Position numbers and translations under genes: made by a program
Shown: positions 33,053-42,172 of the stretch, in pieces
Position numbering within the stretch: the stretch's first letter is position 1
Layout: every line of letters starts with the position of its first letter
Assembly: GCA_934488615.1 (NCBI GenBank)
Contig: CAKSSJ010000010.1
Location: forward strand, 1-64,000
Source of the DNA: an uncultured Eubacteriales bacterium
GTDB taxonomy: Bacteria; Bacillota; Clostridia; Oscillospirales; Acutalibacteraceae
Direction of reading: 5' to 3'
Length of the DNA: 64,000 nucleotides
Notes under the pieces: generated by a model
Database searches by the model: none
Seen by the model: the letters and a program-made list of their open reading frames with translations, nothing else
What the model was told of the DNA's origin: nothing

Positions 33053-34449
33053 TTCTTTCCTCCTAAAATCGTTGTATTAAAATTGCTTGTCAGAATTTCA
33101 TCTTCAACACCGAAATATGTGCCGTCCTCGGTTATAGTGTAAACATAATCAGTGCTTGAATATGAAGCGAGCATTTTATAATCGGCATATTTTTTCTTGA
33201 GCTGATCGTCATTCTTGTCATAGTAGTAAATGCTGAACAGGAGATTGCCGATCTTCTCGTCGTAGCTTTCCCAACGGTAAAAGTCCCAGTGACCGTCATT
33301 ACCAAGAACGGTTATTCTGCCGACCCAGCTGCTCGGAATGTTGAGAACATAGCCGCCCTGTTCATCAATAACAGAATACTGCACCGCTCTTAGGTGATCG
33401 TCACGGAATTTGACCCATTTTGTATAGTACAGGCTTTTTGTCGGGGCTGCCTGTTCGTCGTTTGAAGCTGTTAAAAGAGGCTGAACCGTATTGTTATCGG
33501 CAACGGAGGAGCCCGGCATATCCACGCTGACAGGAATCTCTATAAATCCGTCGTTATCAATATCCTGACATTGAAGCTTCATGTGGCGGAGCGTTTGCGA
33601 GGTAGTCTGGGTTGCAACGTCAAACAGCGGAGCAACAAGGGAATTTGTGTCATCATTCCAATAGATAACCTCTGTAATCATATCGTTTTCGCCCTTATAT
33701 GCTTCAACATAGATCAAACGAAGATCGTCAACCTTTTCAACACGGATATCGGAGTAGGATGAGATATTACCGTCCGTTTTAACCGAGCTGAGAACCTGGA
33801 GCGATGAGGTCTTTGCATCATAGGTGTAAGCCGTTGCCGCCGAGGTATAGTGGTCGGAAACAGTTGAATCAACGCTCATCGCAAAAATATCGTCAATTCC
33901 GTCACCGTTGACATCAATTAAATCAAGATAAGAATACGGGAACGAAGAAAGCAGCTTCAGTTTGCCTGTGGAAATGTCATAAACAGTGAAGGCTTTATTC
34001 GTTTTGCTTGAATACAGATTCCAGCCGATAATTATTTCCGTTTTTCCGTCATGGTTGAGATCGGAAAATTTAACCTCATCAACTGAGCTTCCGAGACCGT
34101 CATATGACTCGACAGGCGAATACACACCGTTCTTATTTTCAAAATAATAAAACTTAACAAGGTCGGGCTTTTTCTTTTCCGTGTAGAAAACGATCGCTTC
34201 AGGATTGGTGTCCTTGTCAAAATCGTACACAATAAATGCCGAGCGGTAAAGACCGTTTTCGGGCGTTGAAAGGCTGTAATCCTTATCGACAATTTTTTCA
34301 AATGAATCCTGCAAGCCCTGATATTCGCCCGATAGCTTCGGCGGACGCAGAAGATTGTCAAAGGAGGAAAATCTGAACGAACAGCCGCTTAATGAGACTG
34401 CTATTGCAATAATCAACACTGCGGCAAAAATACGCTTTAACGCTTTCAT
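33049..34449 (-). CDS. Lipoprotein with FG-GAP/VCBS-like repeats
   Basis: Surface lipoprotein: a signal peptide with lipobox LSGC gives the lipid-modified Cys at about residue 23. At least four Asp-rich loops of FG-GAP/VCBS calcium-binding type are visible: DFDKDTNPEAI, DLNHDGKTEII, DVNGDGIDDIF and DIDNDGFIEIP. Each would sit in a beta-propeller blade. 466 aa. It is first in the operon before the response regulator and kinase, so it may modulate the kinase outside the cell; this is inference. Expressed from the promoter at 34509-34538. Confidence 0.8.
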   Translation of the reverse strand: MKALKRIFAAVLIIAIAVSLSGCSFRFSSFDNLLRPPKLSGEYQGLQDSFEKIVDKDYSLSTPENGLYRSAFIVYDFDKDTNPEAIVFYTEKKKPDLVKFYYFENKNGVYSPVESYDGLGSSVDEVKFSDLNHDGKTEIIIGWNLYSSKTNKAFTVYDISTGKLKLLSSFPYSYLDLIDVNGDGIDDIFAMSVDSTVSDHYTSAATAYTYDAKTSSLQVLSSVKTDGNISSYSDIRVEKVDDLRLIYVEAYKGENDMITEVIYWNDDTNSLVAPLFDVATQTTSQTLRHMKLQCQDIDNDGFIEIPVSVDMPGSSVADNNTVQPLLTASNDEQAAPTKSLYYTKWVKFRDDHLRAVQYSVIDEQGGYVLNIPSSWVGRITVLGNDGHWDFYRWESYDEKIGNLLFSIYYYDKNDDQLKKKYADYKMLASYSSTDYVYTITEDGTYFGVEDEILTSNFNTTILGGKK

Positions 34450-34508
34450 GATCTTCGCTCCTTTCTCAAAAAATACTTATACAGTATACCCATTCTAACA
34501 GTCATTAC

Positions 34509-34538
34509 ATTATAGCACATCATCTGTCACTTTTACAA
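34509..34538 (-). promoter_or_regulatory. Sigma-A promoter of the 24-kb minus-strand operon
   Basis: Minus strand TTGTAA (34538-34533), 18-nt spacer, TATAAT (34514-34509) with an extended TGC before the -10. Sits about 60 bp before the lipoprotein gene and just after the cdaR terminator. Confidence 0.75.
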
Positions 34539-34581
34539 CAGTAAATGAAAAAAATTCTGAATTTTTTAACATGTTTTATAT

Positions 34582-34621
34582 ACAAAAACCGACTGAACAG
34601 CCTTTAGGATATTCAGTCGGT
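34582..34621 (-). terminator. Terminator after cdaR
   Basis: On the minus strand a 10-bp stem (34621-34612 with 34597-34588) is followed by TTTTTG. It separates cdaAR from the lipoprotein-led operon. The remaining bases between here and the next promoter show no other feature. Confidence 0.88.
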
Positions 34622-34630
34622 TTATATTAT

Positions 34631-35920
34631 TCAGTTTTGTACAATTATTGCCGTATAGCTGCCCGTAACCCAGCAATTTTTTGAATTACGAAGTGTTATT
34701 TTAACGGGAACCTCGTTTTCCCCTTCTTCAAGCTTTACGTTTTTGAGGTCAATGCTTATTTCAAGCATGCCTGCATTTACGGAATTAAGTGCGGTTTGCG
34801 TTCCGACAACATTGACGGAGCCGATCGAATCGAGTTCAACATTACCTGCGCTTACCCCTGAGCCGCCTGAGATCATAATAGAATTGATATTCGGCTCAAG
34901 CGATTTTGAATAAAGTCCGTCAGTGTTAATATCAACGGTAAACGACGATGTACCGTCAAGGAATTTCGCATTTTTGATATTCGACGCAAGGAAAGTGAAG
35001 CTGTTGTTATCGGCACTGATCTGAGAAAAATCAACAGAGCCGATTTCAAGCGTATTCGTTGTGTCGGAGCCGTTTTGAAGCACCGCAACTCTAACCCTGC
35101 TCGGCGAAATGCTGTATTGCAGCGGAGTGTTGATATAATCGGACGGTGAATTCTTAAATGAGACAGAAACAGATGTGGTCTGCATCTTGTAAACAGGAAG
35201 CGTTACGGGAACGGTAAGAGCGTCCTCCCCGTTTATTTTAACATAGCTTGAATTCATATCCTCGCCGTTGCTGAGAACAATCTTTGCGTCTATCGTCTCG
35301 CTTTGGGTCAATTTCTTTTCAATCGGAATATCGGCATAAGCGTGCTCAACAGAGTTGACAACAGTCTGCGCTCCTGTTACCTTAACGGTTTTGGTTTCAT
35401 AAATTATATCCTCGGTATCAAACAGGTAGTCGTCCGCCGTGTAGTCATCAAGCTCCGAGCTGATTCTCGGTGTGACTTCAATATCCTTTTCAGCGTATTT
35501 GTCAAAGTAAACCTCGATGTAATCGGTTGATTTGGAAACGATCTCGTAATCGGCTTCAGCATTTTTTGCCGTTACTTTAACGACAAGGCTGTGCTTTCCT
35601 GCTGAATCTACATAAGCGGTCTGAGCCGTCGCTTCGAAGTCATCGGCGGTCAGAAGATCTCCGCCGACAACATAGCGGTTGCCCTTGACGACAATGTTTA
35701 TCGTGTAGTCGCTCTGACCGAAAATTTGCAGTCCGAGCTTGTCGGGAACGCTGTTGTTCATGTCGATTTTAACGGGAATATCCTTTATCTCGTTTTCCAC
35801 GACAGGCGCATATTCAAGCGCAACGATTATCCAAAATATAAATGCGACAACAATGGAAAATATAACAAGAAATCTTGTGTTTGAAAAGAGCTGCCGCAGA
35901 CTAAATTTCTTTATTTTCAT
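34631..35920 (-). CDS. cdaR: CdaA regulator, YbbR-domain protein
   Basis: Membrane-anchored extracytoplasmic regulator of the diadenylate cyclase CdaA. One N-terminal helix (about 17-36) is followed by YbbR-type repeats, four by my count, with openings such as DIPVKIDM, DIEVTPRIS and KMQTTSVSVSF. 429 aa is normal. It overlaps cdaA by ATGA, so the two are translationally coupled. glmM, the usual third gene, is not next to it here. Confidence 0.9.
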   Translation of the reverse strand: MKIKKFSLRQLFSNTRFLVIFSIVVAFIFWIIVALEYAPVVENEIKDIPVKIDMNNSVPDKLGLQIFGQSDYTINIVVKGNRYVVGGDLLTADDFEATAQTAYVDSAGKHSLVVKVTAKNAEADYEIVSKSTDYIEVYFDKYAEKDIEVTPRISSELDDYTADDYLFDTEDIIYETKTVKVTGAQTVVNSVEHAYADIPIEKKLTQSETIDAKIVLSNGEDMNSSYVKINGEDALTVPVTLPVYKMQTTSVSVSFKNSPSDYINTPLQYSISPSRVRVAVLQNGSDTTNTLEIGSVDFSQISADNNSFTFLASNIKNAKFLDGTSSFTVDINTDGLYSKSLEPNINSIMISGGSGVSAGNVELDSIGSVNVVGTQTALNSVNAGMLEISIDLKNVKLEEGENEVPVKITLRNSKNCWVTGSYTAIIVQN

Positions 35921-36813
35921 TTCTTCGACTTCTCCTTTATCTTTGTCAGAAGAACCGAGAAAAAGGACTTTTTATCCTTTCCGTTCTTTTCGGGTAAAAT
36001 ATACTCCATAAGTCTTTCCATCAGAATACCGTCGGAAACGCCTCTTTCAAGATCGCCGCCGCATGCAATGGAAATCTTACCTGTTTCCTCGGAAACAACA
36101 ACAGCAACAGCGTCGCTTTTTTCGGAAATTCCGAGCGAGGCTCTGTGTCTTGTTCCAAGCTCACTGCTGAGCAGGTTATTATCGGTCAGCGGAAGAATAC
36201 ATCCAGCGGCATTTACCCTGCCGTCGCGGATAACAACTCCTCCGTCATGAAGAGCGGAATTCGGGAAAAACAGCGAATTTATAAGCTCTCTCGAAACCTT
36301 GGCATCAACCACCGTGCCTGTGTTGATTATGTCTCCGAGCATTGTTTCACGCTCAAAAATTATCAGCGCACCGATTTTTTTATCGCTCATATCTCTGCAA
36401 GCCTTGCAGACCTCAAGAACGGCTCTTTTCTTTCTTTCATAAAGCGCGTCGCCCTGCTGAGCACCGAAAAAGTTCAGAAACGCAAGCCTGCTGCGTCCCA
36501 TTGATTCAAGTGCATGACGTATCTCGGGCGTAAACAGAATGATGAGAACAAGAATGAAATCGCGAAGTATCGTCTTGAAAAGATAGGTGCTCGCCTGCAT
36601 GTTCAGAAGGCTGATCACACCGTATATAATTGCGACAATGAGAAGTCCCTTGACGATTTGAATTCCTCTTGTTTCCTTGAGCATTTTTATTGCGCTGAAA
36701 ATCAAAAATGCAACAAAAGCGATATCAAGCGTGTCGGTTATTATGTTGTATGAAGAAAATAAAGCCAGAAGTCTGTCCCAAAGGACACTGACGTTTTCAA
36801 GTAAAGCGTTCAT
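35917..36813 (-). CDS. cdaA: Diadenylate cyclase
   Basis: Makes cyclic di-AMP from two ATP, controlling potassium, osmolyte and cell wall balance. Three N-terminal membrane helices (about 24-105) precede the DAC domain with DGGVVIRDGRV (family DGA-type motif) and RHRASLGISEKSDA. 298 aa. GGAGAG lies 4 nt before the ATG. It has its own promoter inside the ispF end, and its leader is almost wholly an interspersed palindrome. Confidence 0.94.
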   Translation of the reverse strand: MNALLENVSVLWDRLLALFSSYNIITDTLDIAFVAFLIFSAIKMLKETRGIQIVKGLLIVAIIYGVISLLNMQASTYLFKTILRDFILVLIILFTPEIRHALESMGRSRLAFLNFFGAQQGDALYERKKRAVLEVCKACRDMSDKKIGALIIFERETMLGDIINTGTVVDAKVSRELINSLFFPNSALHDGGVVIRDGRVNAAGCILPLTDNNLLSSELGTRHRASLGISEKSDAVAVVVSEETGKISIACGGDLERGVSDGILMERLMEYILPEKNGKDKKSFFSVLLTKIKEKSKK

Positions 36814-36836
36814 ATTTCTCTCCGATAATTTTTAGG

Positions 36837-36923
36837 CAATACCGCACAATTAAGGTGCACGAATTGCACTGTAAGATTTAGAAATAAATTCAAACAAGGC
36901 TCGCATCAATCTGTGCGGCATTG
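36837..36923. repeat. Palindromic interspersed repeat in the cdaA leader
   Basis: 87 bp with imperfect terminal inverted repeats: CAATACCGCACAA at 36837 and the complement of CAATGCCGCACAG ending at 36923. Inside are the hairpin GTGCACGAATTGCAC and an AT-rich middle. A truncated relative lies at 15413-15477. No coding capacity. It looks like a non-autonomous mobile repeat or a structured RNA element. Confidence 0.65.
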
Positions 36924-36931
36924 TTTTTATG

Positions 36932-36960
36932 ATTATAGCATACAATTCAGTTTTTATCAA
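36932..36960 (-). promoter_or_regulatory. Sigma-A promoter of cdaA-cdaR
   Basis: Minus strand TTGATA (36960-36955), 17-nt spacer, TATAAT (36937-36932) with extended TGC. The -35 lies inside the last codons of ispF. Transcription would start near 36925, at the edge of the palindromic repeat. Confidence 0.8.
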
Positions 36961-37420
36961 TAAGGCAAACGCAGTGAGCGGAAATTCCTTCTCCCCTGCC
37001 CGTGAAGCCCATTTCTTCCTCGGTGGTTGCCTTAACGCTGATATTGTCAATTGACGTTGAAAGCGCCGCGGCGATATTCATTCGCATTTCGGGAATATAA
37101 GGCTTCATTTTCGGCTTCTGTGCGATAATTGTTGCGTCAACATTGATTACTTTGTAGCCGTTTTCGCGAAGTCTTTCAAAAACCCTGCGTAAGAGCACAA
37201 GGCTGTCCGCGTCAAGGAACTGTGGATCATTGTCGGGAAACATTCCGCCTATATCGCCCAATGCCGCCGCACCTAACAGCGAATCGCTGACAGCATGAAG
37301 CAGAACATCAGCGTCGGAATGACCCAAAAGACCTTTTTCATAGGGAATTTTTACTCCGCCTACAATTAGATCCCGTTCTTCAACGAGCTTATGTACGTCG
37401 TATCCGTGTCCGATTCTCAT
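36947..37420 (-). CDS. ispF: 2-C-methyl-D-erythritol 2,4-cyclodiphosphate synthase
   Basis: Fifth enzyme of the non-mevalonate isoprenoid pathway. Metal ligands Asp8 and His10 in GYDVH; GHSDADVLLHAVSD and the C-terminal KATTEEEMGFTGRGEGI are family signatures. 157 aa is exact for the family. It overlaps the Toprim gene by 4 bp, and its 3' end contains the cdaA promoter. ispD is not in the window. Confidence 0.96.
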   Translation of the reverse strand: MRIGHGYDVHKLVEERDLIVGGVKIPYEKGLLGHSDADVLLHAVSDSLLGAAALGDIGGMFPDNDPQFLDADSLVLLRRVFERLRENGYKVINVDATIIAQKPKMKPYIPEMRMNIAAALSTSIDNISVKATTEEEMGFTGRGEGISAHCVCLIDKN

Positions 37421-38010
37421 ATGATCTCCTCCGATTCCACGAGTTTTTTGTATTCGTCATAGCTAATGAATGTGTTTAAAATATCAAGCATCGCCTTTGT
37501 TGACATTCTTTCGGGCAGATCAAGCTTTTTAAGCAGTGCCGTTCTTTTTCTCTTGCTTTCTGCTCCGCCTGTTAGACCGTCATCATAGAAATCATTCAAA
37601 GTTATTGTCTTTATTTCATGCGCTTCGCTGTCCGAAACTCCGATACCCGCCTTATTGAAGGCATCCTTCAATATTTCAATCGAAACGCCCTCAACGCCAA
37701 GCTTACCCTCTTTTGAGGCTGTTTCCTTGCGCTTTTCCTTGCCGTAGATATCGGGAATATAAACATTGGTGATGTATTCCTTGGGAACGATCGAGGCTAT
37801 GAAATTTCTTATGACAAAGCCTGCGGAGTCGCTGTCGGTCAGAACAGCTATACCCTTTTTCTCAGCAAGCTTTCTGATGAGCTTTTGCTTTTCTTTATCC
37901 TTGAAAATGCCGAAGCCCTCAGTCTCAATTATAATTCCGTCAATCAGCGAAGAAAGCTTGATCCTGTCATATTTTCCCTCGACAATAACGATCTGTTCAA
38001 CCTTTATCAT
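37417..38010 (-). CDS. RNase M5-like Toprim protein (DUF4093)
   Basis: Toprim-domain nuclease related to RNase M5, which matures 5S rRNA. The Toprim glutamate lies in IVEGKYD (near 10-16) and the Asp pair in LTDSDSAGF (near 58-66). The C-terminal domain (about 120-197) is the DUF4093 type seen in Clostridia. 197 aa. In Bacillus rnmV precedes ksgA; here it is linked to holA and ispF, so exact substrate is inferred. Confidence 0.85.
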   Translation of the reverse strand: MIKVEQIVIVEGKYDRIKLSSLIDGIIIETEGFGIFKDKEKQKLIRKLAEKKGIAVLTDSDSAGFVIRNFIASIVPKEYITNVYIPDIYGKEKRKETASKEGKLGVEGVSIEILKDAFNKAGIGVSDSEAHEIKTITLNDFYDDGLTGGAESKRKRTALLKKLDLPERMSTKAMLDILNTFISYDEYKKLVESEEII

Positions 38011-39053
38011 ATTTTTTCTCCGTTCGATACAAGGAACAGCTTTGTTATTGTCTGTTCAAGTATCAGTCTGCCGCTGACGGAAGTTGATTTTAAAAGTCTG
38101 TCGGCATCGTCAAGAACGTCAAGAAATGTTCTCAGCTGGGTAATTGAATACTTAGAAGCGGTTCTTGCTCCGTTGGTAAGTCGGAATTCCTTGTTACGGT
38201 AATTAAAGTCTTTGCCTGCGTCCTCAGCTCTCATTCCGCCGCTGACGTAAACCTTTGCTCTGTACATGTCAACATAAGGAGTAATCAGCGCACCGAGAAT
38301 GTTGATCGGCTCCTCCTTCATCGAGATGAGCGTATCGAGAATATCCATCGCAAGGTCACAGTTGCCCGTGGTCAATGCCTTTGCAAGGTCAAAAACCCGT
38401 GCCTGAACCGTTTTTACAACAACAGCGTCAATGTGTTCCCTGCCGATTTCTCCCTCTTTTTTATAGGCGCAGATCTTGTCAAGCTCATTTATTATAACCG
38501 TCATATCGTCGCCGATAAGCGTCAGTAAATAGCGAGCGTCGGACTGGGAAATTTTGCAATTTCTTGAAGCCGCGCCTTTTTCAATGAGCTTAATGAGCTG
38601 ATTAAGACCCGCATGTTCAAACGAAACGGAACAGCCCACTTTATCAATCTCGGCAAGAAGCTTCTTTCCCTTGGCGCTTTTCATGTTGACATCTGCGCTC
38701 GGGTTAGAAATAAGAATAACCGTTGTGTCGGGGATATCGGAAATAAGCTTCAGAAATTTATCCGTTAAATCGGAATTGAGACTGTCAACTGTCAAATCCT
38801 TTATCAGAATAAGTGTGCGTTCGCTCATCATTGGTAAAGCCTCGGCAGCCTGCGATATTTCATCAAAATCGGCTTCCTTGCCGTCGTACTGATGAAAATT
38901 GAAGTCGACAAAGGCAGGATCGACCGCCTTTTTTGTTAAAAGAGAGGTATAATGCTTTATCAGATATTTTTCGTCGCCGTAAAAAAAATATAAGCGCGCA
39001 AAATCTCCTGAGCTGATCTGCTTTTTCAGTTCGGATTCAGTTATCTGCGGCAT
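38007..39053 (-). CDS. holA: DNA polymerase III delta subunit
   Basis: Clamp-loader subunit that opens the sliding clamp. An AAA+-like N-terminal domain without a functional P-loop starts SGDFARLYFFYGDEKYLI; the rest is helical with the clamp-loader collar at the end. Start set at ATG 39053, 6 nt after GGAGGG; the TTG at 39059 precedes it in frame. 348 aa. It sits between comEC and the RNase M5-like gene; comEC-holA is a conserved order. Confidence 0.92.
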   Translation of the reverse strand: MPQITESELKKQISSGDFARLYFFYGDEKYLIKHYTSLLTKKAVDPAFVDFNFHQYDGKEADFDEISQAAEALPMMSERTLILIKDLTVDSLNSDLTDKFLKLISDIPDTTVILISNPSADVNMKSAKGKKLLAEIDKVGCSVSFEHAGLNQLIKLIEKGAASRNCKISQSDARYLLTLIGDDMTVIINELDKICAYKKEGEIGREHIDAVVVKTVQARVFDLAKALTTGNCDLAMDILDTLISMKEEPINILGALITPYVDMYRAKVYVSGGMRAEDAGKDFNYRNKEFRLTNGARTASKYSITQLRTFLDVLDDADRLLKSTSVSGRLILEQTITKLFLVSNGEKI

Positions 39054-39055
39054 TT

Positions 39056-41221
39056 TCAACCCTCCTCAACAATTATTTTGTAATTATTATTTTTAATTTT
39101 TATTTGAATATTTCCAAATTGCTCGGTAGAAATTGTCAGATCCGAAGAAGCTTCGCCCGAGATTATTTCATTATTAAAGTCAATACTGTTTAACTGTTTC
39201 GCGGCGATAAATATATCCCCTTTAAGATACTCCTCGGGAACATTTTCGATATCGTCAGCACGAAGAAGAATACATAAATCGACATCCTGCAACGAACAAT
39301 ATGCGATGCTGAAATGCGAATTCGAAATAAATTTTACATTTATGTTGCCGAACAGCTTTACAAGAGCATTAGAATCCTTAATTATTTTGTCCTCAGGCAT
39401 CAGCAGATACAAGGAACGGTCAATCTCGGGAACGATGAGCTGTTTCGGTTCGGTCTCTTTGATAATCGACAAAACGCCCGACGAGCTGACGCCGTCAATA
39501 TCCGCGATCATTATATCAAGCTCCTCATTTTCGATGGCATTGGAAACGGTCGAGGAAATGTATTTGCTTTTGCTCGGCGAGCATATCAACGCGTTATGCT
39601 TATTGTCTAAAATCAAAATGGCAACACCGTCATCGACGTTAAGCACCTTGAAATATGTATAACCTGCGTAGTTAAAATGATACAGCAGACAGCAAACGGA
39701 AACCGTTACCGCAAGACCAAGGCACACCGCCTTAAATGCAGTCTTGTTCTTGAAAATGATATATGCACATGCGATAACGGCATAGGCAACGATCACTCCG
39801 TATATCCAATATTCGTTCGCCGTATTTATCGTTGAAAGCGGCCAGTCGGCTATTAAATCAACAATTTTGACGATGTATTTTGCAAGAATACCCGTCAGGA
39901 ATGAAAAGACATTACCTGCCCTGCCGAACGGATACATCAATGCCGAGAAACCGCCGCACAGCATACAAAGCGATGCCGCGTAAGTTATCAGCAGGTTTGA
40001 AAGTACGGAATAAACCGAAATGTAGCCGATAAAAACGATGATAAAGCCTAGCGAAGCTACAGTTGCAGAAACGGAAACAAACACCGATTCGGCAATTAGC
40101 TTCAATGAATTTCTGATAAATCCGCCACTGAGAATCGGTGCAATTCTCTTCCTGAACCACGGATTTAATGTGACGATTCCGAGGGTTGAGGAAAAGGACA
40201 AAAGAAATCCGATATCCGCAACAATTAAAGGATTTATGATCCCGAGAACGAGTGCGGCAAAGCCGAGCGAATTTATCGAATCAGCTTTCTTGCGGAACAA
40301 ATTACCGACAAGAATCAGCAAAAGCATAATGCCTGCCCTGCAAACTGACGGAGAAAAGCCTGTTACACCCATAAAGAACAGAGTGAAAACAATACCGACA
40401 ATCGAATTCAGTCTTTTCCTTATGCCGAACATCTCAAGCAGAGAATATAAACCCATGACCCATACGGAAAGATGCATACCCGAAACAGCGAACACGGGCG
40501 CAACACCCGCAGATCTTATGTTTTCGATAAGCTCATCGGAAATATAATCCTTGTTGCCCGTCAGCATTCCGACAGTTACTCCGCCGTAATCGTTTCGGTT
40601 TTTCTCGATTATTCTTTGCTCAACCGTCTTTCTGAGCATCAGAAGATGATAGTCCAACGGCTTTTTTTCAGGCTTGGCAACATCAATCGCACAGTCGTTA
40701 TAATTGCCGATATATCCGCCGAGAAAAATGCCTTTTGACTGATAATAAAGCTTGATATCCCTCGAAAACGAGCCTATTTCATAAAGCTTTACTTTCAGTT
40801 TGATTTTGTCATACGGTTCTGCGTGAATATACTGCGAGGAGGAAAGTCTCAGCTTGATGTTGAGATTATTTCCGTCAACAGTATTTGTTCTGACAATGTA
40901 GTAATACTTTGAACGTGTAAACTCGGGTTCGTCAAGAACCGTCGCTTCAATAACAGCTTCTTTATTCGTCAGACTTTCTGCGTCGGAGATCTTATAATCG
41001 CTGAGAACCTCAAATGACACTGCGGAAATAATCAATGCCGCCGCAATAAAGAACGGCGTGACGCGTTCGCGGAATTTGCGAATAAATATCGTAAGCAAAA
41101 GAATTATAATTCCGCATGCAACCGAAATAAAGGAAAATCTGTCATCAAAGAAGGTGCAGATAAACAGAACCGCTAATGACGAAAAGCCCATGATCGCCAT
41201 GGGCCTGTATCTTAATTTCAC
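39056..41221 (-). CDS. comEC: ComEC/Rec2 DNA-uptake channel with degenerate nuclease domain
   Basis: Competence channel carrying single-stranded DNA across the membrane. N-terminal helices and an OB-fold-like region (about 85-180) are followed by the Competence domain (about 215-465) with VSGMHLSVW and FSPSVCRAGIM. The C-terminal domain aligns with the usual metallo-beta-lactamase region (VLNVDDG, 526-532), but the place of the HxHxDH motif reads ADIDGVSSSG (573-582), so it lacks all metal-binding histidines. Starts with GTG at 41221, overlapping the phosphoribosyltransferase stop; ATG at Met8 is possible. An intact standalone nuclease-type domain lies at 44880-45794. Confidence 0.88.
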   Translation of the reverse strand: MKLRYRPMAIMGFSSLAVLFICTFFDDRFSFISVACGIIILLLTIFIRKFRERVTPFFIAAALIISAVSFEVLSDYKISDAESLTNKEAVIEATVLDEPEFTRSKYYYIVRTNTVDGNNLNIKLRLSSSQYIHAEPYDKIKLKVKLYEIGSFSRDIKLYYQSKGIFLGGYIGNYNDCAIDVAKPEKKPLDYHLLMLRKTVEQRIIEKNRNDYGGVTVGMLTGNKDYISDELIENIRSAGVAPVFAVSGMHLSVWVMGLYSLLEMFGIRKRLNSIVGIVFTLFFMGVTGFSPSVCRAGIMLLLILVGNLFRKKADSINSLGFAALVLGIINPLIVADIGFLLSFSSTLGIVTLNPWFRKRIAPILSGGFIRNSLKLIAESVFVSVSATVASLGFIIVFIGYISVYSVLSNLLITYAASLCMLCGGFSALMYPFGRAGNVFSFLTGILAKYIVKIVDLIADWPLSTINTANEYWIYGVIVAYAVIACAYIIFKNKTAFKAVCLGLAVTVSVCCLLYHFNYAGYTYFKVLNVDDGVAILILDNKHNALICSPSKSKYISSTVSNAIENEELDIMIADIDGVSSSGVLSIIKETEPKQLIVPEIDRSLYLLMPEDKIIKDSNALVKLFGNINVKFISNSHFSIAYCSLQDVDLCILLRADDIENVPEEYLKGDIFIAAKQLNSIDFNNEIISGEASSDLTISTEQFGNIQIKIKNNNYKIIVEEG

Positions 41222-41757
41222 TTGAAGATAAGCGGAAGCTTCTCAAGGAAAACGATATCTGTTCTGTCAGCCGCGTCACCCTCGGCAAGGATTGCTGCCT
41301 TGGCAACGATATCAACATCGAATTTGTTGACAAGCTCCTCAACGGATTCGAGCGACTTGCCCGTGGAAATTACGTCATCGAGAATAACGATTTTCTTTCC
41401 TCTTATCTGCTCGCCGTCAGCGCCGTCAAGAATGAGCTTCTGCTCGGTCGCTGTTGTGATGGATTTAACGGAAACAGATACGGGATTCTGCATGTAAAGC
41501 TTCTCTTTTTTACGAACAACAAAATATTTCTTGCCGCTCTGACGTGACATTTCATACGCAAGAGGTATGCTCTTCGCCTCGGGAGTTACGATATAATCGA
41601 ACTCGGGGAGCTTTTTAAGAAGCTCCGAAGCGGCGGCAACCGTAAGCTCAACATCGCCGAAAATGATAAATCCGGCAATAGAAACGTTTTCATTAAGCGG
41701 ACAAACGGGAAGCTCTCTTTCAAGACCCGCGATTTTCATTTTGTATGTTTCTGACAT
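41218..41757 (-). CDS. Purine phosphoribosyltransferase-like protein
   Basis: Type I phosphoribosyltransferase with the PRPP loop VVILDDVISTGKS-like block (IVILDDVISTGKS near 122-134) and a pyrophosphate loop region TPEAKSIPLAYEMSR. Most similar in layout to adenine/xanthine phosphoribosyltransferase (179 aa), so purine salvage is likely, but the base specificity is not readable. It lies 60 bp after hinT and overlaps comEC. Confidence 0.85.
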   Translation of the reverse strand: MSETYKMKIAGLERELPVCPLNENVSIAGFIIFGDVELTVAAASELLKKLPEFDYIVTPEAKSIPLAYEMSRQSGKKYFVVRKKEKLYMQNPVSVSVKSITTATEQKLILDGADGEQIRGKKIVILDDVISTGKSLESVEELVNKFDVDIVAKAAILAEGDAADRTDIVFLEKLPLIFK

Positions 41758-41817
41758 TTATAAAACTTCCTTTCAAGCTTTTGACAAAGAATTACTTACA
41801 AAAATTTTGCTTGTTTT

Positions 41818-42156
41818 TCAGCCTGCGGGCCAGCCGAATTCTCTGCCGCCCATAAGGTGAAAATGAAGATGCTTGACAGTCTGACCTGCGAGATCGCCGC
41901 AGTTGTTGACTATACGGAAGCCGTCGTCAAGACCCTCCTGCTTTGCGATCTTAGCCGCAACCTCAAAGATATGAGCGACAACGGCGCTGTTGCTCTCGTC
42001 GATCTCGGCGGCTGACTTGATATGCTGCTTCGGGATAATAAGAATATGTGTCGGTGCCTGAGGCTCGATATCGCGGAACGCGAAAACCTGATCGTCCTCA
42101 TAGACCTTGTTTGAGGGAATTTCCCCGTTGATTATTTTACAGAAAAGACAATCCAT
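41818..42156 (-). CDS. HIT-family nucleotide hydrolase, HinT-like
   Basis: Purine nucleoside phosphoramidase-type protein of 112 aa. It has MDCLFCKIINGEIPS at the start with a CxxC, and the catalytic histidine triad HLHFHLMGG (about 96-104). It follows alaS after 16 bp. HinT proteins split aminoacyl-adenylates and similar compounds, which suits its place beside a tRNA synthetase. Confidence 0.93.
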   Translation of the reverse strand: MDCLFCKIINGEIPSNKVYEDDQVFAFRDIEPQAPTHILIIPKQHIKSAAEIDESNSAVVAHIFEVAAKIAKQEGLDDGFRIVNNCGDLAGQTVKHLHFHLMGGREFGWPAG

Positions 42157-42172
42157 AATTATCCTCCTAAAA

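Noticed and set aside
36837..36923. Cyclic-di-AMP (ydaO-type) riboswitch in the cdaA leader
   Set aside because: Too short and lacking the two-pocket pseudo-symmetric structure of that class; a related copy sits at an unrelated locus in opposite orientation.
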